Below are positions 20,601 to 31,549 of a DNA stretch of 64,000 nt, in pieces. The stretch is from Tetraselmis striata. Its lineage: Eukaryota; Chlorophyta; Chlorodendrophyceae; Chlorodendrales; Chlorodendraceae. The number at the start of each line of letters is the position of its first letter. Position 1 is the first letter of the stretch. Location of the stretch: positions 124,001 through 188,000 of the forward strand of contig VCJN01001132.1 of the NCBI GenBank assembly GCA_006384855.1, given 5' to 3'. The notes under the pieces were generated by a model. That model worked only from the letters and a program-made list of their open reading frames with translations, had not been told where the DNA came from and searched no databases. A program made the translations under genes and the position numbers.

Positions 20601-23356
20601 CATCTCCGAATCTACATACTCTAGAAACCCCGTGCCGAGAGTACTGACGGAGAGACCGCATAGGGGACCCCCCCCCCCCCCCCCCCCCCGCCTGGGTCTG
20701 AAATCGAAGCAGGCTTGTGGTTTAGAACCTATATGCATCAATCCTCTCAAACCCTAACCACTACCACCTCAACTCAAACCCAAAATCAGGCATTATGCAA
20801 ACCCTTGTGGCACCGGAATACGTGACAAAATACCCGTAATCATGCGCGCCCATTAACCCCTGAAGAACAATCCAAACACCCATACACTCCTTCAACCATG
20901 AAATCAGCACACCCATTGCAGCCCAGATACCCTGGAAACCCGGGCCAAGGGTGGAGGCGACGAGGAGAGCGCTGGCGGGGAGGGAGGGGGCGCTGAGACC
21001 TTGAAGCAGGGCTCCACCAGCTCCACCTCCTTGCCCAGGCCGGCCACGAGGGAGCGCAGCGTGGGGAACAGCCGCCTGGAGAGCAGCGCGCGTGTGTCAG
21101 CCGCGAGGCGCCGATTATGGAGTCACTTTTTGAAATGTTTTGTTCTCCCGGCTTTCATTCATTTCATCCGCTTTGATTTTTTTCTATATACAGGGGCGCG
21201 AAAGAGGGGGGGGGGGGGGGGGGGGGGGCACCGACTTTTATTCAATTCATTCTTTTTTAATTAACAGGGTCGCGAAAGGGGGGAGGGGGGGGGGGGGGCA
21301 CCAACTTTTATTCATCTCATTCTTCTATGTTTCTATTTACAGGTGCGCGAAAGGTTTTTTTTTTTTTTTGGGGGGGGGGGGGGGGGGGGCGCGCACCGCA
21401 GCGTCTTGCGCTCCACTGTCTTGGCGGCCCGGTGGTTGCCCTCCCCGATGGCAGACTCCGCTGATGCCGGTGTGCCGGCGGACGCCTGTGGCGCCAAGGG
21501 GCGCGGGAACAGGGGGTGGGGAGGGGGGCACCACGACTTAGGGTTGCAGGGGTGGGCAGCAAGGCCGTACAGAGGTCATCAGGGTCTCAGGAAACGACCC
21601 TGACGAGCCGGCTGGCGTACCGGTACAATTCTCTACGACTAGCAATATCTGCGCCGTCTTATTCATAGTAGCGTGAAGTGCAAGAAGCAACGTATTGCCA
21701 GATGGCTTGACCTAAAGCCTAAAGACCTACGGCTGAGTTGCGGCGTGGGGACAGGAGGGGACGAACGTACCCCACTGCGGCGGCCAGTCAGCGCAGCGGT
21801 GAGCGCCGCCAGCGGCTCGCGCACCGCCATCCCCATCAGCATGTCCACCTTCTCTGCGAAAAAGAAGCCGCGCAGCTTCACCTGCACAGGCAGCCTCCGA
21901 CACTCAGCCCCGCAACCCCCCCCCCCCCCCCCCCCCCAACTATCCCCCACCCTCATTCTCAGCAGCGCATCCCATGGCGGCAATACCACTGCAGCCCGAG
22001 TGATGTACGCATACGCCTGCAGGCTGAGAACATTGCCCCAGTTGCCGCTGCTGCTGAACTCTCCCGTCCCCCTCCCTAATCCCTTGTCTCCATCCCCACC
22101 AACCCCCTGCCCCGGCCCGCCCGCCCCCGGCCCCATGGGCAGCATGCTGGCCGGCGCAGCGCACCACGTCCAGGCCGCGGTGGAAGATGAGGATGTGGTC
22201 GCTGATGTCCGGCAGCTGCTGCCGCATGTCCGGCCTGTGGAAGTGGGGCTCGGGTAGTCAGCGGGCCATGCCAGGGGATAGTCATCCTGGGCAGGTGGGT
22301 TGGAGAACAGGGCTACCGGGATGAGCCCGGGGGGGGGGGGGGGGGGGGGGGGGGGCACGCGCGGAGAGGCTGCCGTGGAAAGGCGGCCAACCCACCGCTG
22401 CGCCCAAAACTTGCTCAGCAGGTCGCCGTCCACGTTGCTCCACTTCACCGTCACCGGCAGGGTGAACTGTCAGCCAGGAAGGGGGGGGAGGGGGGTAAAC
22501 AGTGAGAGGTTTAGAGTGGGGAGCAGGGGGTTGAGCGGGATCCCACAACCCCAATGTGTCTGCTGCCCCCCCCCCCCCCCCTGCCGCACTTCATTCCGCT
22601 TCGCCCCTCCACGGAGGGGGGTATACCATGAACGCCTCCGCCTGCGCGATGTCCCACATCTGCGCGTCCAGCAGGCGGTAGTGGCCAGCCTGCATCAGCG
22701 CCACCAGCTCGCCCAAAAAGGCCTGCTCCATGGCGTCCAGCTCGCGCTCGCTGGGCGGCACTGCGACAGCCATGCGGACACGCATGGGACGAACCGCTTG
22801 GCAGCGCGGCAGAGCCAGGGTGCATGCAAAGGGTGGTGGGGGCAGAAGGCAAAGGCAAGGGGCGAAGGTATACCGGCGCCGCGGCGGAGGTGGAGGGGAC
22901 GCCCGCTCGTCGCCGCGGAGAACACCCCAAAGTTTTTCATCAGCGACCTGTTCCCCCACCGAGGCGGGATCGGCAAGCGCGGGTGTTCAGCAACGAGTGT
23001 TCCGGAGTTGATGGGGAAGGAGGGGAGGGGGTCTCGCAGGCGCTCCTCACCGGCGAAATTCAGCGGAGTCATGCCGGGTGAGCTCCGTCATGATGCGCCA
23101 CAGGTCGCCAAACTTGAGCTGCTGTGCGTCGGGGAGCAGCTCTGGTGGTTGCAGCCAGACACGTAGGTTCAGGGCAGCGGGACCCTATCAGATATCTGTA
23201 GTATAAGGAGGGGCTGAGAAGGGGGAAAAGGGGTAGGCGGGGGGGGGGGGGGGGGGGGGAGGGAACAGAACCCGTGAGGCCGGCCAACAGCTCATGGGAC
23301 GGCACCGCCACGTGCCGTTCCGGCGGGCACACCATCACCGACGGGGCGGCCGCCAT
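16269..23356 (-). CDS. DUF3754 (TMEM143-like) membrane protein
   Basis: Eighteen exons close in phase to 616 residues: 23356-23272, 23141-23051, 22750-22627, 22466-22396, 22234-22165, 21881-21771, 21485-21397, 21075-21000, 20429-20262, 19726-19619, 19460-19361, 19257-19157, 18598-18425, 17924-17872, 17753-17677, 17518-17408, 16688-16574, 16395-16269. Recognised by the order of DUF3754 family signatures: ERHVAVP near the N-terminus, VKWSNVDGDLLSKFW, ILIFHRG, FFFAEKVD, the diagnostic HIKRFQDIP-MADVEMVFPDK block (about 276-295), two hydrophobic segments (about 296-365), DDQMQRALYAKSVDSQEG, and ALLAYFVLL. Plant and animal relatives are organelle or membrane proteins of unknown biochemistry; I assign no reaction. 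The Lys-rich C-terminus (KKKGKKR) is hydrophilic. The least certain joins are the last three exons, supported by phase but not by family motifs. Shares a 1.2 kb upstream region with the divergent C2 gene. Confidence 0.85.
17630..17669. repeat. Longest homopolymer tract: ~40 G (poly-C in the sense strand)
   Basis: An uninterrupted run of about 40 G in the intron between exons 15 and 16 of the DUF3754 gene, starting just after the donor at 17676. It is the longest of more than thirty G or C runs of about 12 bases or more in the window. Run length here is probably unreliable in the assembly. Confidence 0.9.
18881..18907. repeat. (TCTA)n microsatellite
   Basis: Short ATCTATCTATCTATCTATCT-type run in the intron between the DUF3754 exons ending at 19157 and starting at 18598. 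Confidence 0.85.
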
Positions 23357-24573
23357 CGTGCTCTCCGGTGTGGCGCGCGCCCGCGACTCCCCTGACCCTG
23401 TCAGCCCAGGGTCCAGGGTTCGGTGGCGCGCGAAGCCGCCGAGACAGCCTATGCCGGCAGCTTATCAGTCCCTGTCGACGCGGCGACGAGGCGTCGGCGT
23501 TGGTTGGTACGGTCCGCACCGTGTGCGCTACCATGCAAGCCTGGTTGTAGCCAGTGGTCAGTCCCGATATTCTCGGCGTTCAGGAACCTGCGCGCGCAAG
23601 ACTACGCTTCTGTGGCGGGCGGGTGAGCGTGTGTGGGCACGCGCGAATGCTGGCTGTGAGTGTTGATGAGCTCCTCGGCGCGATCGGCGGCGCTCTCGTG
23701 ATGTGCGCTCGCGTCGTCCGCGCAGCATCAAGGCAGCAAGCGATCATGTGATATGGGACACGGGGTAGTACCCGTACGGGCAGGGGGAACGCAACCCCTG
23801 GTACGGGTACGAGTCGTTGGCGGGCGAAGGCAAATACGAAGGGAATTTTCATACGGAATTTTCATACGGACAGGCAACAGCAATAATCGTTCGATAATAT
23901 GATGGCGTTATAAAGGCAATATTAATCGTTCGTCATGGTGTACTGACGGGTACGCTCTTGGTACGTTTCCCGCACGTGCCCGATTTTTTTGCGGGTACAC
24001 AGATGAAATACGCACAAAGATAGATAGAGGGGATCATCTTCAGTTAATGGATCCCCTCTATACAGTAGTATGCGCGTATAGCGACTACCGGCACCGCTAG
24101 CTCCAGCAGTAATAATGTGCGAAAATCAGCAGGTTTAAAGGCACCAACTGTTAATAAACTTATTTTTGATCATGAGCCGAAGACGCTGCGCGACCCCTGT
24201 ACCGGTATTACCCAGCAAGCCCAGAGTGTTGCTACGCACAGCAGGCGGAGCTGGCGCGACGGCCGGAACGCCTACGGGTACGGATAGTCGCTACTGTTCA
24301 TCAGCTTCACCACCTTCTGTCCCAATACCTCACCCATCTTGGTCGCGCCCACACCCTCACGCCCCATCGCGGCCAGCGAGGAGTCATTCGTACAACAGTA
24401 GCGCCGGCAACTCCCGCAGCAGGTGCCAGGTGCCGTCGGCGTCTCCCGGCTCCGCCGCATCCGCACTATTCCGTAGCGTCATCACGGGAAATAGCGGATA
24501 GCGGTGGATGCCCACTTGGCAACGGCGACGCTCACACTGCCTTATATAAACACACTAGGCGACAGGCCTGGCC
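23357..24573. other. Shared upstream region of divergent DUF3754 and C2 genes
   Basis: 1.2 kb between two start codons. GC-rich next to each gene and AT-richer in the centre (about 23830-24170). Two copies of a recurring intergenic motif occur, at 24078-24087 (reverse) and 24285-24294 (forward), both reading TAGTCGCTAY. CGGGTACGGGTACGAG-like pentamer arrays lie near 23765-23815. A TATATAAAC sequence about 30 bases upstream of the C2 ATG (24541-24549) could be a TATA element for that gene. No coding signal seen. Confidence 0.5.
24541..24549 (+). promoter_or_regulatory. Possible TATA-like element upstream of the C2 gene
   Basis: TTATATAAACAC lies about 30 bases before the ATG at 24574, in otherwise GC-rich DNA. 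With a TATA box this close, transcription would start very near the ATG and leave almost no 5' UTR, so it may instead serve a longer upstream transcript or be chance. Confidence 0.3.
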
Positions 24574-27007
24574 ATGGCGTCGTTCTCCTCCGGGCCGTCC
24601 TCCGGGCCGTCGCCGGTAAGCTTTCGGCGGCCGAGCATGGACGACGCGCCGCTGACGTTGCTGTTGGCCCGTGCGCGCGGGCTTCCGGTGAAGAACCTCA
24701 TGGACGGCACCAGCGACCCGTACTGCGCCTTCAGCCTGGCGCCCAGCGAGGAGTACCGCCCCGACGCCGCCATCCTTGAGGCCTGGACCTTCACCAGCCG
24801 CGCCTGCAACCGGACGCTGACTCCGCAGTGGTACGAGGAGGTGGTGGTGCCCACGTGCCAGGGGAGCCAGGTGCTGCAGGTGTGTGCCCCCCCCTCCCCC
24901 CCCCCCCCCCCCCCCCGCCCCTCCCACGCACATACACACTCAATTGTACACACAAATCAAGCCGAGCGACCGAACGGGGCACAAGCGCGGCAGCATTCTG
25001 CCCTCACCCGCATGCTGCCTGGTGGCCGAGGTCCGTCCAGATTGAGATGCACGACAAGCAGTTCTGGACGTCCAAGCTGCCCAACGTGCTCGGACTGGAC
25101 CGCTTCCACCACATTGGCACCGCGCGCATACCCCTTAAGGACATCACATACACGCCGACCTGGTTTCCGCTGCGAGATCTGGGCGGGAAGCCCGCGGGGG
25201 AGGTGGAGGTAAACCGCGTGGTGGAGGGCGGCGTCAACGTGATGCTGCACCCCTACCGCAAGTACTTCAGCAAAGCGGCCAGCATGCTGCAGGGCAAGCT
25301 GGGGGGCGTGTACACCGTGTACGAGGTGGGTAGGGGATGACATGCCGCTGGTTGCATCCCGGGGGGCCGCAGAGGCGGGGGTCAAAGCATGCGGATGCGG
25401 AGCATGCCACAGCCTGACGGTCAAATTGCCGGCGCATGGGCCCCAGGTGGACCTGCACCACGTAGACGATATCTTCAAGGGCTCCCGCGCGGGCTGGAAC
25501 CGGGAGTACCGCGCCGCGCAGATGATCTTCGGTGACACGCCCGACGCGTACGCCATCCGCGCCGCCGTGCAGGGGCAGCACCAGTGGCTGTACAACAATA
25601 TCCCCTCGCCCGAGACGGGCGCCATATCGGGTGGCTCCCAGCTACTGCAGCTCTTTGGCTTCGGCAAGCGGACAGGCAAGCGGAGGTGGGGCGGCCAGCG
25701 AAAGCGGGGGGTGATGCGCGGTGCACCCTGTATGGGCAAGAGGGCGCTGAGTGGCCGCCTCCCCTGCGCGCGCCCGGCCTTGGTGCTCAGGTCATACACG
25801 TACGTGGTGGTGGAGGCGCCGCAGGAGCAGAAGTACCTGATCAGCGGGTCGCGCTACCTGTTCCGATTCAGCGAAACGGGCATCAAGCTCGCCAAGGACT
25901 ACCTGAGCAAGCATGCGATGCATGCAGGGGGCGCGGAGGAGGTGGTGTTTGCGGGCGAGTTCCACGTGAAGGACGAGGGGGGGGAGTACACGCTCTTGCT
26001 GGACAACAACTCTGGTGCGTGCCAGGGTAGCCCCCGGCAGGGGGTGAAGAAGGGTGGATTGGGGGGGGGGGAGCATGTGCTCCATTAGTATTTCTAGATC
26101 AGGGTAGGATAGGGCATGGTTGGTATGTGACCCTCTTCAGTGGCCCGGCTGAGGAGTGTGGGTGTCGATGTGGGTGTGAATTGGGTAGGGGGGGGGCAGG
26201 TTTGCCAGCACTAAACTGTGGGCACTATCCGTCCAGCTGGCTGTGCATTCAAGAGGCAGCTCTAAAGCGGCGCGGAAAGGGTGAAGGGGTGGGTGGGAGA
26301 GGGTGAAGGGGTCTCTTTACTTTTATTTAGGGCAGGGCCAGATATGACCAGACAGGGTATGTATGGTGTCACGGGAAGCCCTCCAGGTGAGGGGGCTGAG
26401 GGATGGGGGTGCAGTACTCTGCAGCCCAGTAGAGGGCATGGGAAAGGCGGAGATGCAGCTGGGTGCTCCGATGCCACGACAAGCACGCAGGTGTGCATGT
26501 GGTTACACCACGATGGGGAAGTGCCCCGTGAACGCATGTGCCTTCCCAGGCAGACAGAAGGGGATGGGGTGAGGGGAGGGGGGCGGGCGCTGAGGCGGGG
26601 GGGGTGAGGGCGCTGGCTGACCGGTTGGCTGACAGGCACGTACGCTCCGAGCAACGAAATGCTGCCGGCGCTCGCGACCGTCTTCCTGCGCAACTTCGAG
26701 GACCTCAAGGTGCTGGCGCTGGACAGGGAGAGCCCGGAGCTGAAAGAAATCGTGGCGCAGCTCAAGCCCATCACGTGCGCTGCCACCCCCCCCCCCCCCC
26801 CCCACCTTTCCTTCCCTCAGCGTGCCCTGCAGTGGCGGCTGCTGTATGGTGACAATGGCACTGACGACGGGGCGGCGGGTGCCGGTACAGGTCGTCTACC
26901 GCGCCGCTGCCGGCCAGCCTGGCGAATGCAGTGCCGGAGCCAATACCGGACGCCATCTGAGCTGCGCAGGCAGGGATACACGGGGCAATCTCTGTTCGCC
27001 CTGTTGA
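24574..27007 (+). CDS. C2-domain protein with a conserved C-terminal region of unknown function
   Basis: Six exons (24574-24879, 25041-25325, 25447-25685, 25791-26014, 26636-26774, 26821-27007) give 459 residues with consistent phases. After a Ser/Pro-rich start, residues ~25-190 read as a C2 domain (LTLLLARARGLPVKNLMDGTSDPYC, then PQWYEE and a second-half segment in exon 2 with GTARIPL), including the first Asp ligand pair, so Ca2+- and lipid-dependent membrane binding is expected. The following half (QEQKYLISG, FSETGIKLAKDYLSKHA, EEVVFAGEFHV, LLLDNNSGTYAPS, ALDRE) is regular, well-folded-looking sequence that I cannot assign to a named family. The short Cys-rich last exon is the weakest part: phase supports it, but the same DNA is also open in another frame to about 27012. 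No transmembrane segment. Soluble, membrane-recruited protein inferred. Confidence 0.82.
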
Positions 27008-27846
27008 GGTGATCGATGAGCTTATGAGGCTGCTGGGCCGTTCACCCACTCCCCTCCGCGCATCATCCCCTCTCCCACAGGGCAAAGGAGAATTCTTTGG
27101 GGAGGGCAGGAGTGCGGCTAGTGCGTCAGAGGATGTACTGTCATGCCGCAGTGAAGCACCGTCATGTGGCTGTGCGTGCATGAGGCCAGACAGCCGGGCG
27201 GCCGCGCAACTCGGCTGAGGAGTGCGGGTTTGCGGCACGCTGTGCCCGCCAGCTGAGCCTGCCGCAGGCTTCGTGTGGTGCAGGGCAGGCACGCGCTTGC
27301 TGCTACCAACACGCGAGCGCCGTGTAGCGATACACTTGCAGAATACGAGTACGCGTACCCATGCCATTTAATTGGGTTTGCGGCGCCCGCAAATATTCGC
27401 CCGTTTTGCGCTGCAACCACAGGTACAATGCGTATCGAGTCGGAGGCCGCGTGCTGTTCCTTGTGGCGCAATCTTCAGGATACATTAAGTTTCCCCTCTT
27501 TGCGAGGGGGTCGAAGCCAATGATATATAGCGAAACTCAAAGCGTGACGCACTGCCCTGTGGCTTCGAGTGCACGAGGCCAACCAACGCGCGGCCGCGCA
27601 GAGCTCAGCTGGATGGCTAGGATGTGCGGGTTTGCGGCACCCTCAACGGGCATGGATCGGGACCTGATATCATATGCATCACCACCCGCCGGGACAATGC
27701 CTCCTCCTGAGGGCTGGACGGCACACGGCCTGGCCGAGCAGGAGGGGTCGGGTCGGGTGCGAGGGGCCAGGTGGGCAAGAGGAGCTGTCGAGCGGGAGGG
27801 GCCGGGGGGGGGGGGGGGGGGGGTTACATAACAGTCGCGGCATTGC
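27008..27846. other. Convergent intergenic region (C2 and GDT1-like genes)
   Basis: 0.84 kb between two stop codons. It holds a G run (27806-27823) and a minus-strand TGTAA (27824-27828) 19 bases after the GDT1 stop. A diverged internal repetition is visible: a block with CCGGGCGGCCGCGCAACTCGGCTGA then GCGGGTTTGCGGCAC at about 27190-27236 recurs at about 27590-27640. No gene recognised. Confidence 0.5.
27824..27828 (-). terminator. Candidate TGTAA polyadenylation signal for the GDT1-like gene
   Basis: TGTAA on the minus strand only 19 bases past the stop, immediately before a long C run in the sense direction. If real, the 3' UTR is unusually short; a later signal may be used instead. Confidence 0.25.
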
Positions 27847-29135
27847 TCAGCAGATGCCAAGCACAGTGAGCGCTGCAAACAGCAGGAAGAGCGCGCCGCC
27901 GGCGTAGCCGATCATCTTGTCAGACACGTGCTTGCCGATGAGCGCGCCGCCAAACACGGCGATGAGCGTCGCGGCAAAGTGGCCCGACAGCGCACCGATG
28001 CCAACGCACAGCGCGTTGGTGCCGCCCGCGGCGAGCGCAATGATGGCCAGCATGGAGCGGTCGCCCCACTCGGCGGCAAACACCAGCGAGGCCACCTGCG
28101 CGGACGATCCAGACAAGCCATTGAGGATCAGCGCCGCCAGAGGCATTGGGGTGGCCAGGGGCCAATGACTCCGTGGCCTTGCCAAGCATGCCATGTATCC
28201 ACCCGGAAAGGACACGCCTGCAGTCGACCTGCGCCCCCCCCCACTCTCTCGCCCCCCAAAGTACGCAGCATTGACTGAATTTATTGGATATATTGCGAAT
28301 ATATAAAACGGAGCGTTGAGTAAAAGGTTTGATGGTGCTGAAGTACTTAATCGGTTTACAGCATTAACCGGGCTGTACCCTGCAATTCTGTTAAGGTCCA
28401 ACGTACTTTTTTCCGGCATTTCCCTCTTTACGCATAGTCGGACCTAATGTAAGCATATACCACACCCGGACCGCAAGTACGGTAGGTGCAGAGCGGCGAA
28501 CTATATATTTTGTGGTATTGCAGGTGTGTACCGCGGTCATCGCCCGATGGAGCATGTGGGTTGGGGTAGCTGCCTGACAGGGGGGGGATGTGGGTTGGGG
28601 TAGCTTCCCACCTCAAGCACCGTCTTCCACGAGCTACCTTTCTCTACGCGGCCGTCCTTCTCGGCCTGGGCCAGCATGCATTGAGCGCGGTCAGGTTTGG
28701 TGCGCTCCAGAGCGCAGCAGAGGGATGGGGGGGAGATCTCACTTGCCGGGAAGATGAGGGGGGAGCGCGGCGCCGTCCGCGACGCCCCTCCCCACCTTCC
28801 CACGGCCAGCGTTTGTTCGGCCAGCGATGACTGCGGCCGTGATATACCGAGACTCTCCGCACCCGTGGATATCACCCCATAACGTCTCCATACTAGGCTA
28901 CACACAGCATGACATTTCCCCGCTTGCCTGTACGTATATAGGTACCGCTCAGGACACTGAAGCGAAATGGCTATTTCCTGAAGGACTGCAAGTTCTGTGG
29001 TTCTGTGTAGTCGGGTAGTGTATCACGACAGCGCTCCCGTCACTAGGGTCCTCAATATTATACACATGGGATGATGTGGCAGGCGTTACCCCCTACCGGG
29101 CCGCCTCAGAGGAGAGGGAGGGTAGGCGGTGGTGG

Positions 29136-29202
<67 letters not shown>

Positions 29203-30759
29203 GGCCGGGGGGGGGGGGGGGGGGGAGTCACCTGTGAGATGGTTTCGCTGGCCTCCTCGTACTCCTCGCCGGTGTTCTCATCAGGAAGGGCCCATGCATC
29301 CTACGGTGCATGCCGGCAGTCGGATTTGAGGACAACGGACTTTGGCGAGAGGCGAAGCGGGGGGGGGCATGCTGATCCACTGATCCATGCTGTCCCTGAG
29401 GCTTCATAGCTAATCCTGGCTTCGGCTAAAACTGGCAAGAGCAATCCAGGGGGGGGGGGGGGGGAGGAGTGGCGCCGCACCCTGATGGCGCGGATACCAA
29501 AGTAAATGAGCAGCGCCACGGCGATATACTCGGCGACGGGCAGGCTGGTGGTAAACGCGTCCGGCACCTGCTTAAACAGGACGCCGATGGCCACCGAGAT
29601 GGCGGTCATGACCTGTGCCGCAGGGGAGGCAGAGGCGCAGCGGCATGCGAGTCAGTCTGCAGCCTAGCAGTGGCAGGGGGCGGAGGAGAGAGGGGGGGGG
29701 GGGGGGGGGGGAATGGGGAGAGGGCGCACCGCCAGGGCGAGCGCCGCGCCGAGGAACGCCTTCAGACGTCCCACCCGCATGGCGCAGATGCCCGCCATGA
29801 AGAAGGTCTTGTCCCCGATCTCTGACACGAAGACCAGGGTGAAGGAGGCAGCAAAGCCGAGGCGGAAGAATGCCTGCAAGGAGAGCACGGGGGGGCATGC
29901 CAGGCAAAGCACTGAGTGGGATGACAAGTGGACAGGTAGATTGGCAGGCAGCGGCTAACATGCACGCGAGGGCAGCAGGTTCCCCCTGGAGTAGGTGGAT
30001 GGATACAGGGATGCAGAGGAGCGTATCCGAGTTGCATTGCCCGAGCCAGGGATGAAAGGCAAGCTGAATCACGCGAGGTGTTCGAGACCCCCTTCCCCCC
30101 TTCTCTCTTCGTCCTGCTCGGATATGGACTGATTCAAGAGGGGGTTGCTTGCCAGGCTGTCCTCACCTGGACCAGCGAGACTGGAGTGTGGCCGGTGACT
30201 CCCCACACGGCGGCGAGCGTTAGGAGAATCGCGGCCGCGCCACCGCCTAGCCACTTGGCCCTGCAAGGTATGGCCAGGGGGGAGGGGGCAGGCGCCTGAG
30301 GCCTCCTTGCCAAGCCCTGTGCTACAGCCCTCTGTGCAACCCATACTGCCCCTCAGCCATGCACGCTGTGCGCACCATTCAATGTTGCCACCGGGCTCCG
30401 AGTCGCTGCCGCCAGTGCCTTCAGCGCTCGCCACGCTGGCTTGCAGGGGCGGCGGTCCAGCTGGCTTTGGGCTGAGCCGAGCACGTTGGCATGGCCTGGC
30501 AGGAATGCCTGCGCGCAGGTGGCCGTTTAGCAGGCTTACTCAGATGGACGGCAGGGTATTGGGAGGGGAAGTAGGGTAGGGGAGGGTTGCCAAGTCGGAG
30601 CGCAGGGCAGGGCAACGCCAGCGCCGCACCTGCTTGCCTCACGCTGCGCCGGTGAGCCGTGACGGGCCGCACCACCACCCGGGGATGGCGCTGGCAGCCG
30701 CGCAAGTCGCGCACGATGCTGCCCGCCCTGCCAGCCGCCGCCACCACCGCCGCCGCCAT
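27847..30759 (-). CDS. GDT1/UPF0016 (TMEM165) family Mn2+/Ca2+ transporter, probably chloroplast type
   Basis: Eight exons (30759-30630, 30439-30376, 30260-30167, 29873-29730, 29612-29481, 29300-29232, 28665-28612, 28095-27847) join in phase to 311 residues. The family duplicates a three-helix unit, each with an acidic ExGD(K/R)(T/S) motif lining the cation path; both are present, SEIGDKT (Glu114-Asp117) and AEWGDRS (Glu238-Asp241). A hydrophilic Glu-rich loop (EEYEEASE) links the halves, as in the family. The N-terminus is Ala/Arg/Val-rich (VVAAAGRAGS, VVVRPVTAHRR) and lacks acidic residues at first, suggesting a plastid transit peptide; plastid relatives (PAM71, CMT1) move Mn2+ across thylakoid or envelope membranes for photosystem II. 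Exon 7 could extend upstream by 14 codons. Introns carry a (TG)n repeat and sense-strand C runs. Substrate and location are inferred. Confidence 0.9.
29136..29197. repeat. (TG)n microsatellite in GDT1-like intron
   Basis: About 60 bases of uninterrupted TG repeats followed by a 17-base G run (29208-29225), both in the intron between the exons ending at 29232 and starting at 28665. Confidence 0.9.
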
Positions 30760-31532
30760 CGCGACCGCTGTCGCACAGCCCGCCCGCTCGCTGCCTTCCG
30801 CGCCTGCCGCGAAAGCGGGCGTGTCAGTTAGACGGCTATGGGTATGCCAATGGTATGCTATGGTTTGTTGGGCTCCTTTTTTCCCAGCCACCCCGAAATG
30901 CGTCTTGCGAATTTGCGCGATTGGCATCACCGTCTGGTACTGCCAGGCCCGCGGGGGGGGGGGGGGGGGGTCTGACGAGCGGATTGCGGGCACTGCCTCC
31001 GGACCGGCCGCCCACCTGTTGGCGTTCTTTGTATCAACTGTATACCCCCCTCAGCTCGATGCGTGAGCCAGCCTGCGCTCTACCCGTAGCAAACCTTCAA
31101 GGCCTAAGTGTCCCTCAATCGTCGGCTGATATCTTTTCTTTCTGGATATTGAGACTGTGCATTCTCTTGACGCTCTCCCTGTAACCAAAAAGATATATCG
31201 AGACTGTCATCGTCTTACAAGGATTAATCCTACTTGCTGTGCAAGTCCGCCGCAGCCACGCCCGCCCGCCCGGACATATGCAGACCAAGTGGCCCGACTT
31301 CTCCCGTGCACCAACCTGCCCGCCAACGCACACCTCTTTTTATTCGCCCCCGGGACATTGAAACCCTAAGCCCGAAATCACATACCCTACAGTTACTAAT
31401 GTAATAAAGAGTACCCTGTGCTGACGATGTGCCACTGCTGCACACCGGTTCCCCGGGTACTCGCTAAATAAAATCCTCCCGGGGTTGCTGTGTATAGCGG
31501 GGTCACAATCCTGAGATGCAAGTACCGAAACG
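30760..31532. other. 5' flank of the GDT1-like gene up to the repeat insertion
   Basis: Contains a G run (30953-30970) about 195 bases upstream of the chosen ATG. The upstream frame is open to 30993, so an earlier start is formally possible but would add a poly-Pro segment. Beyond about 31050 the DNA is mixed composition with no recognised gene. Confidence 0.45.
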
Positions 31533-31549
31533 AGTGCGAATAGTGATTA

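Noticed and set aside
22300..23166. 288-codon plus-strand frame across several DUF3754 exons
   Set aside because: Runs through poly-G introns as poly-Gly/Pro and is antisense to well-supported exons.
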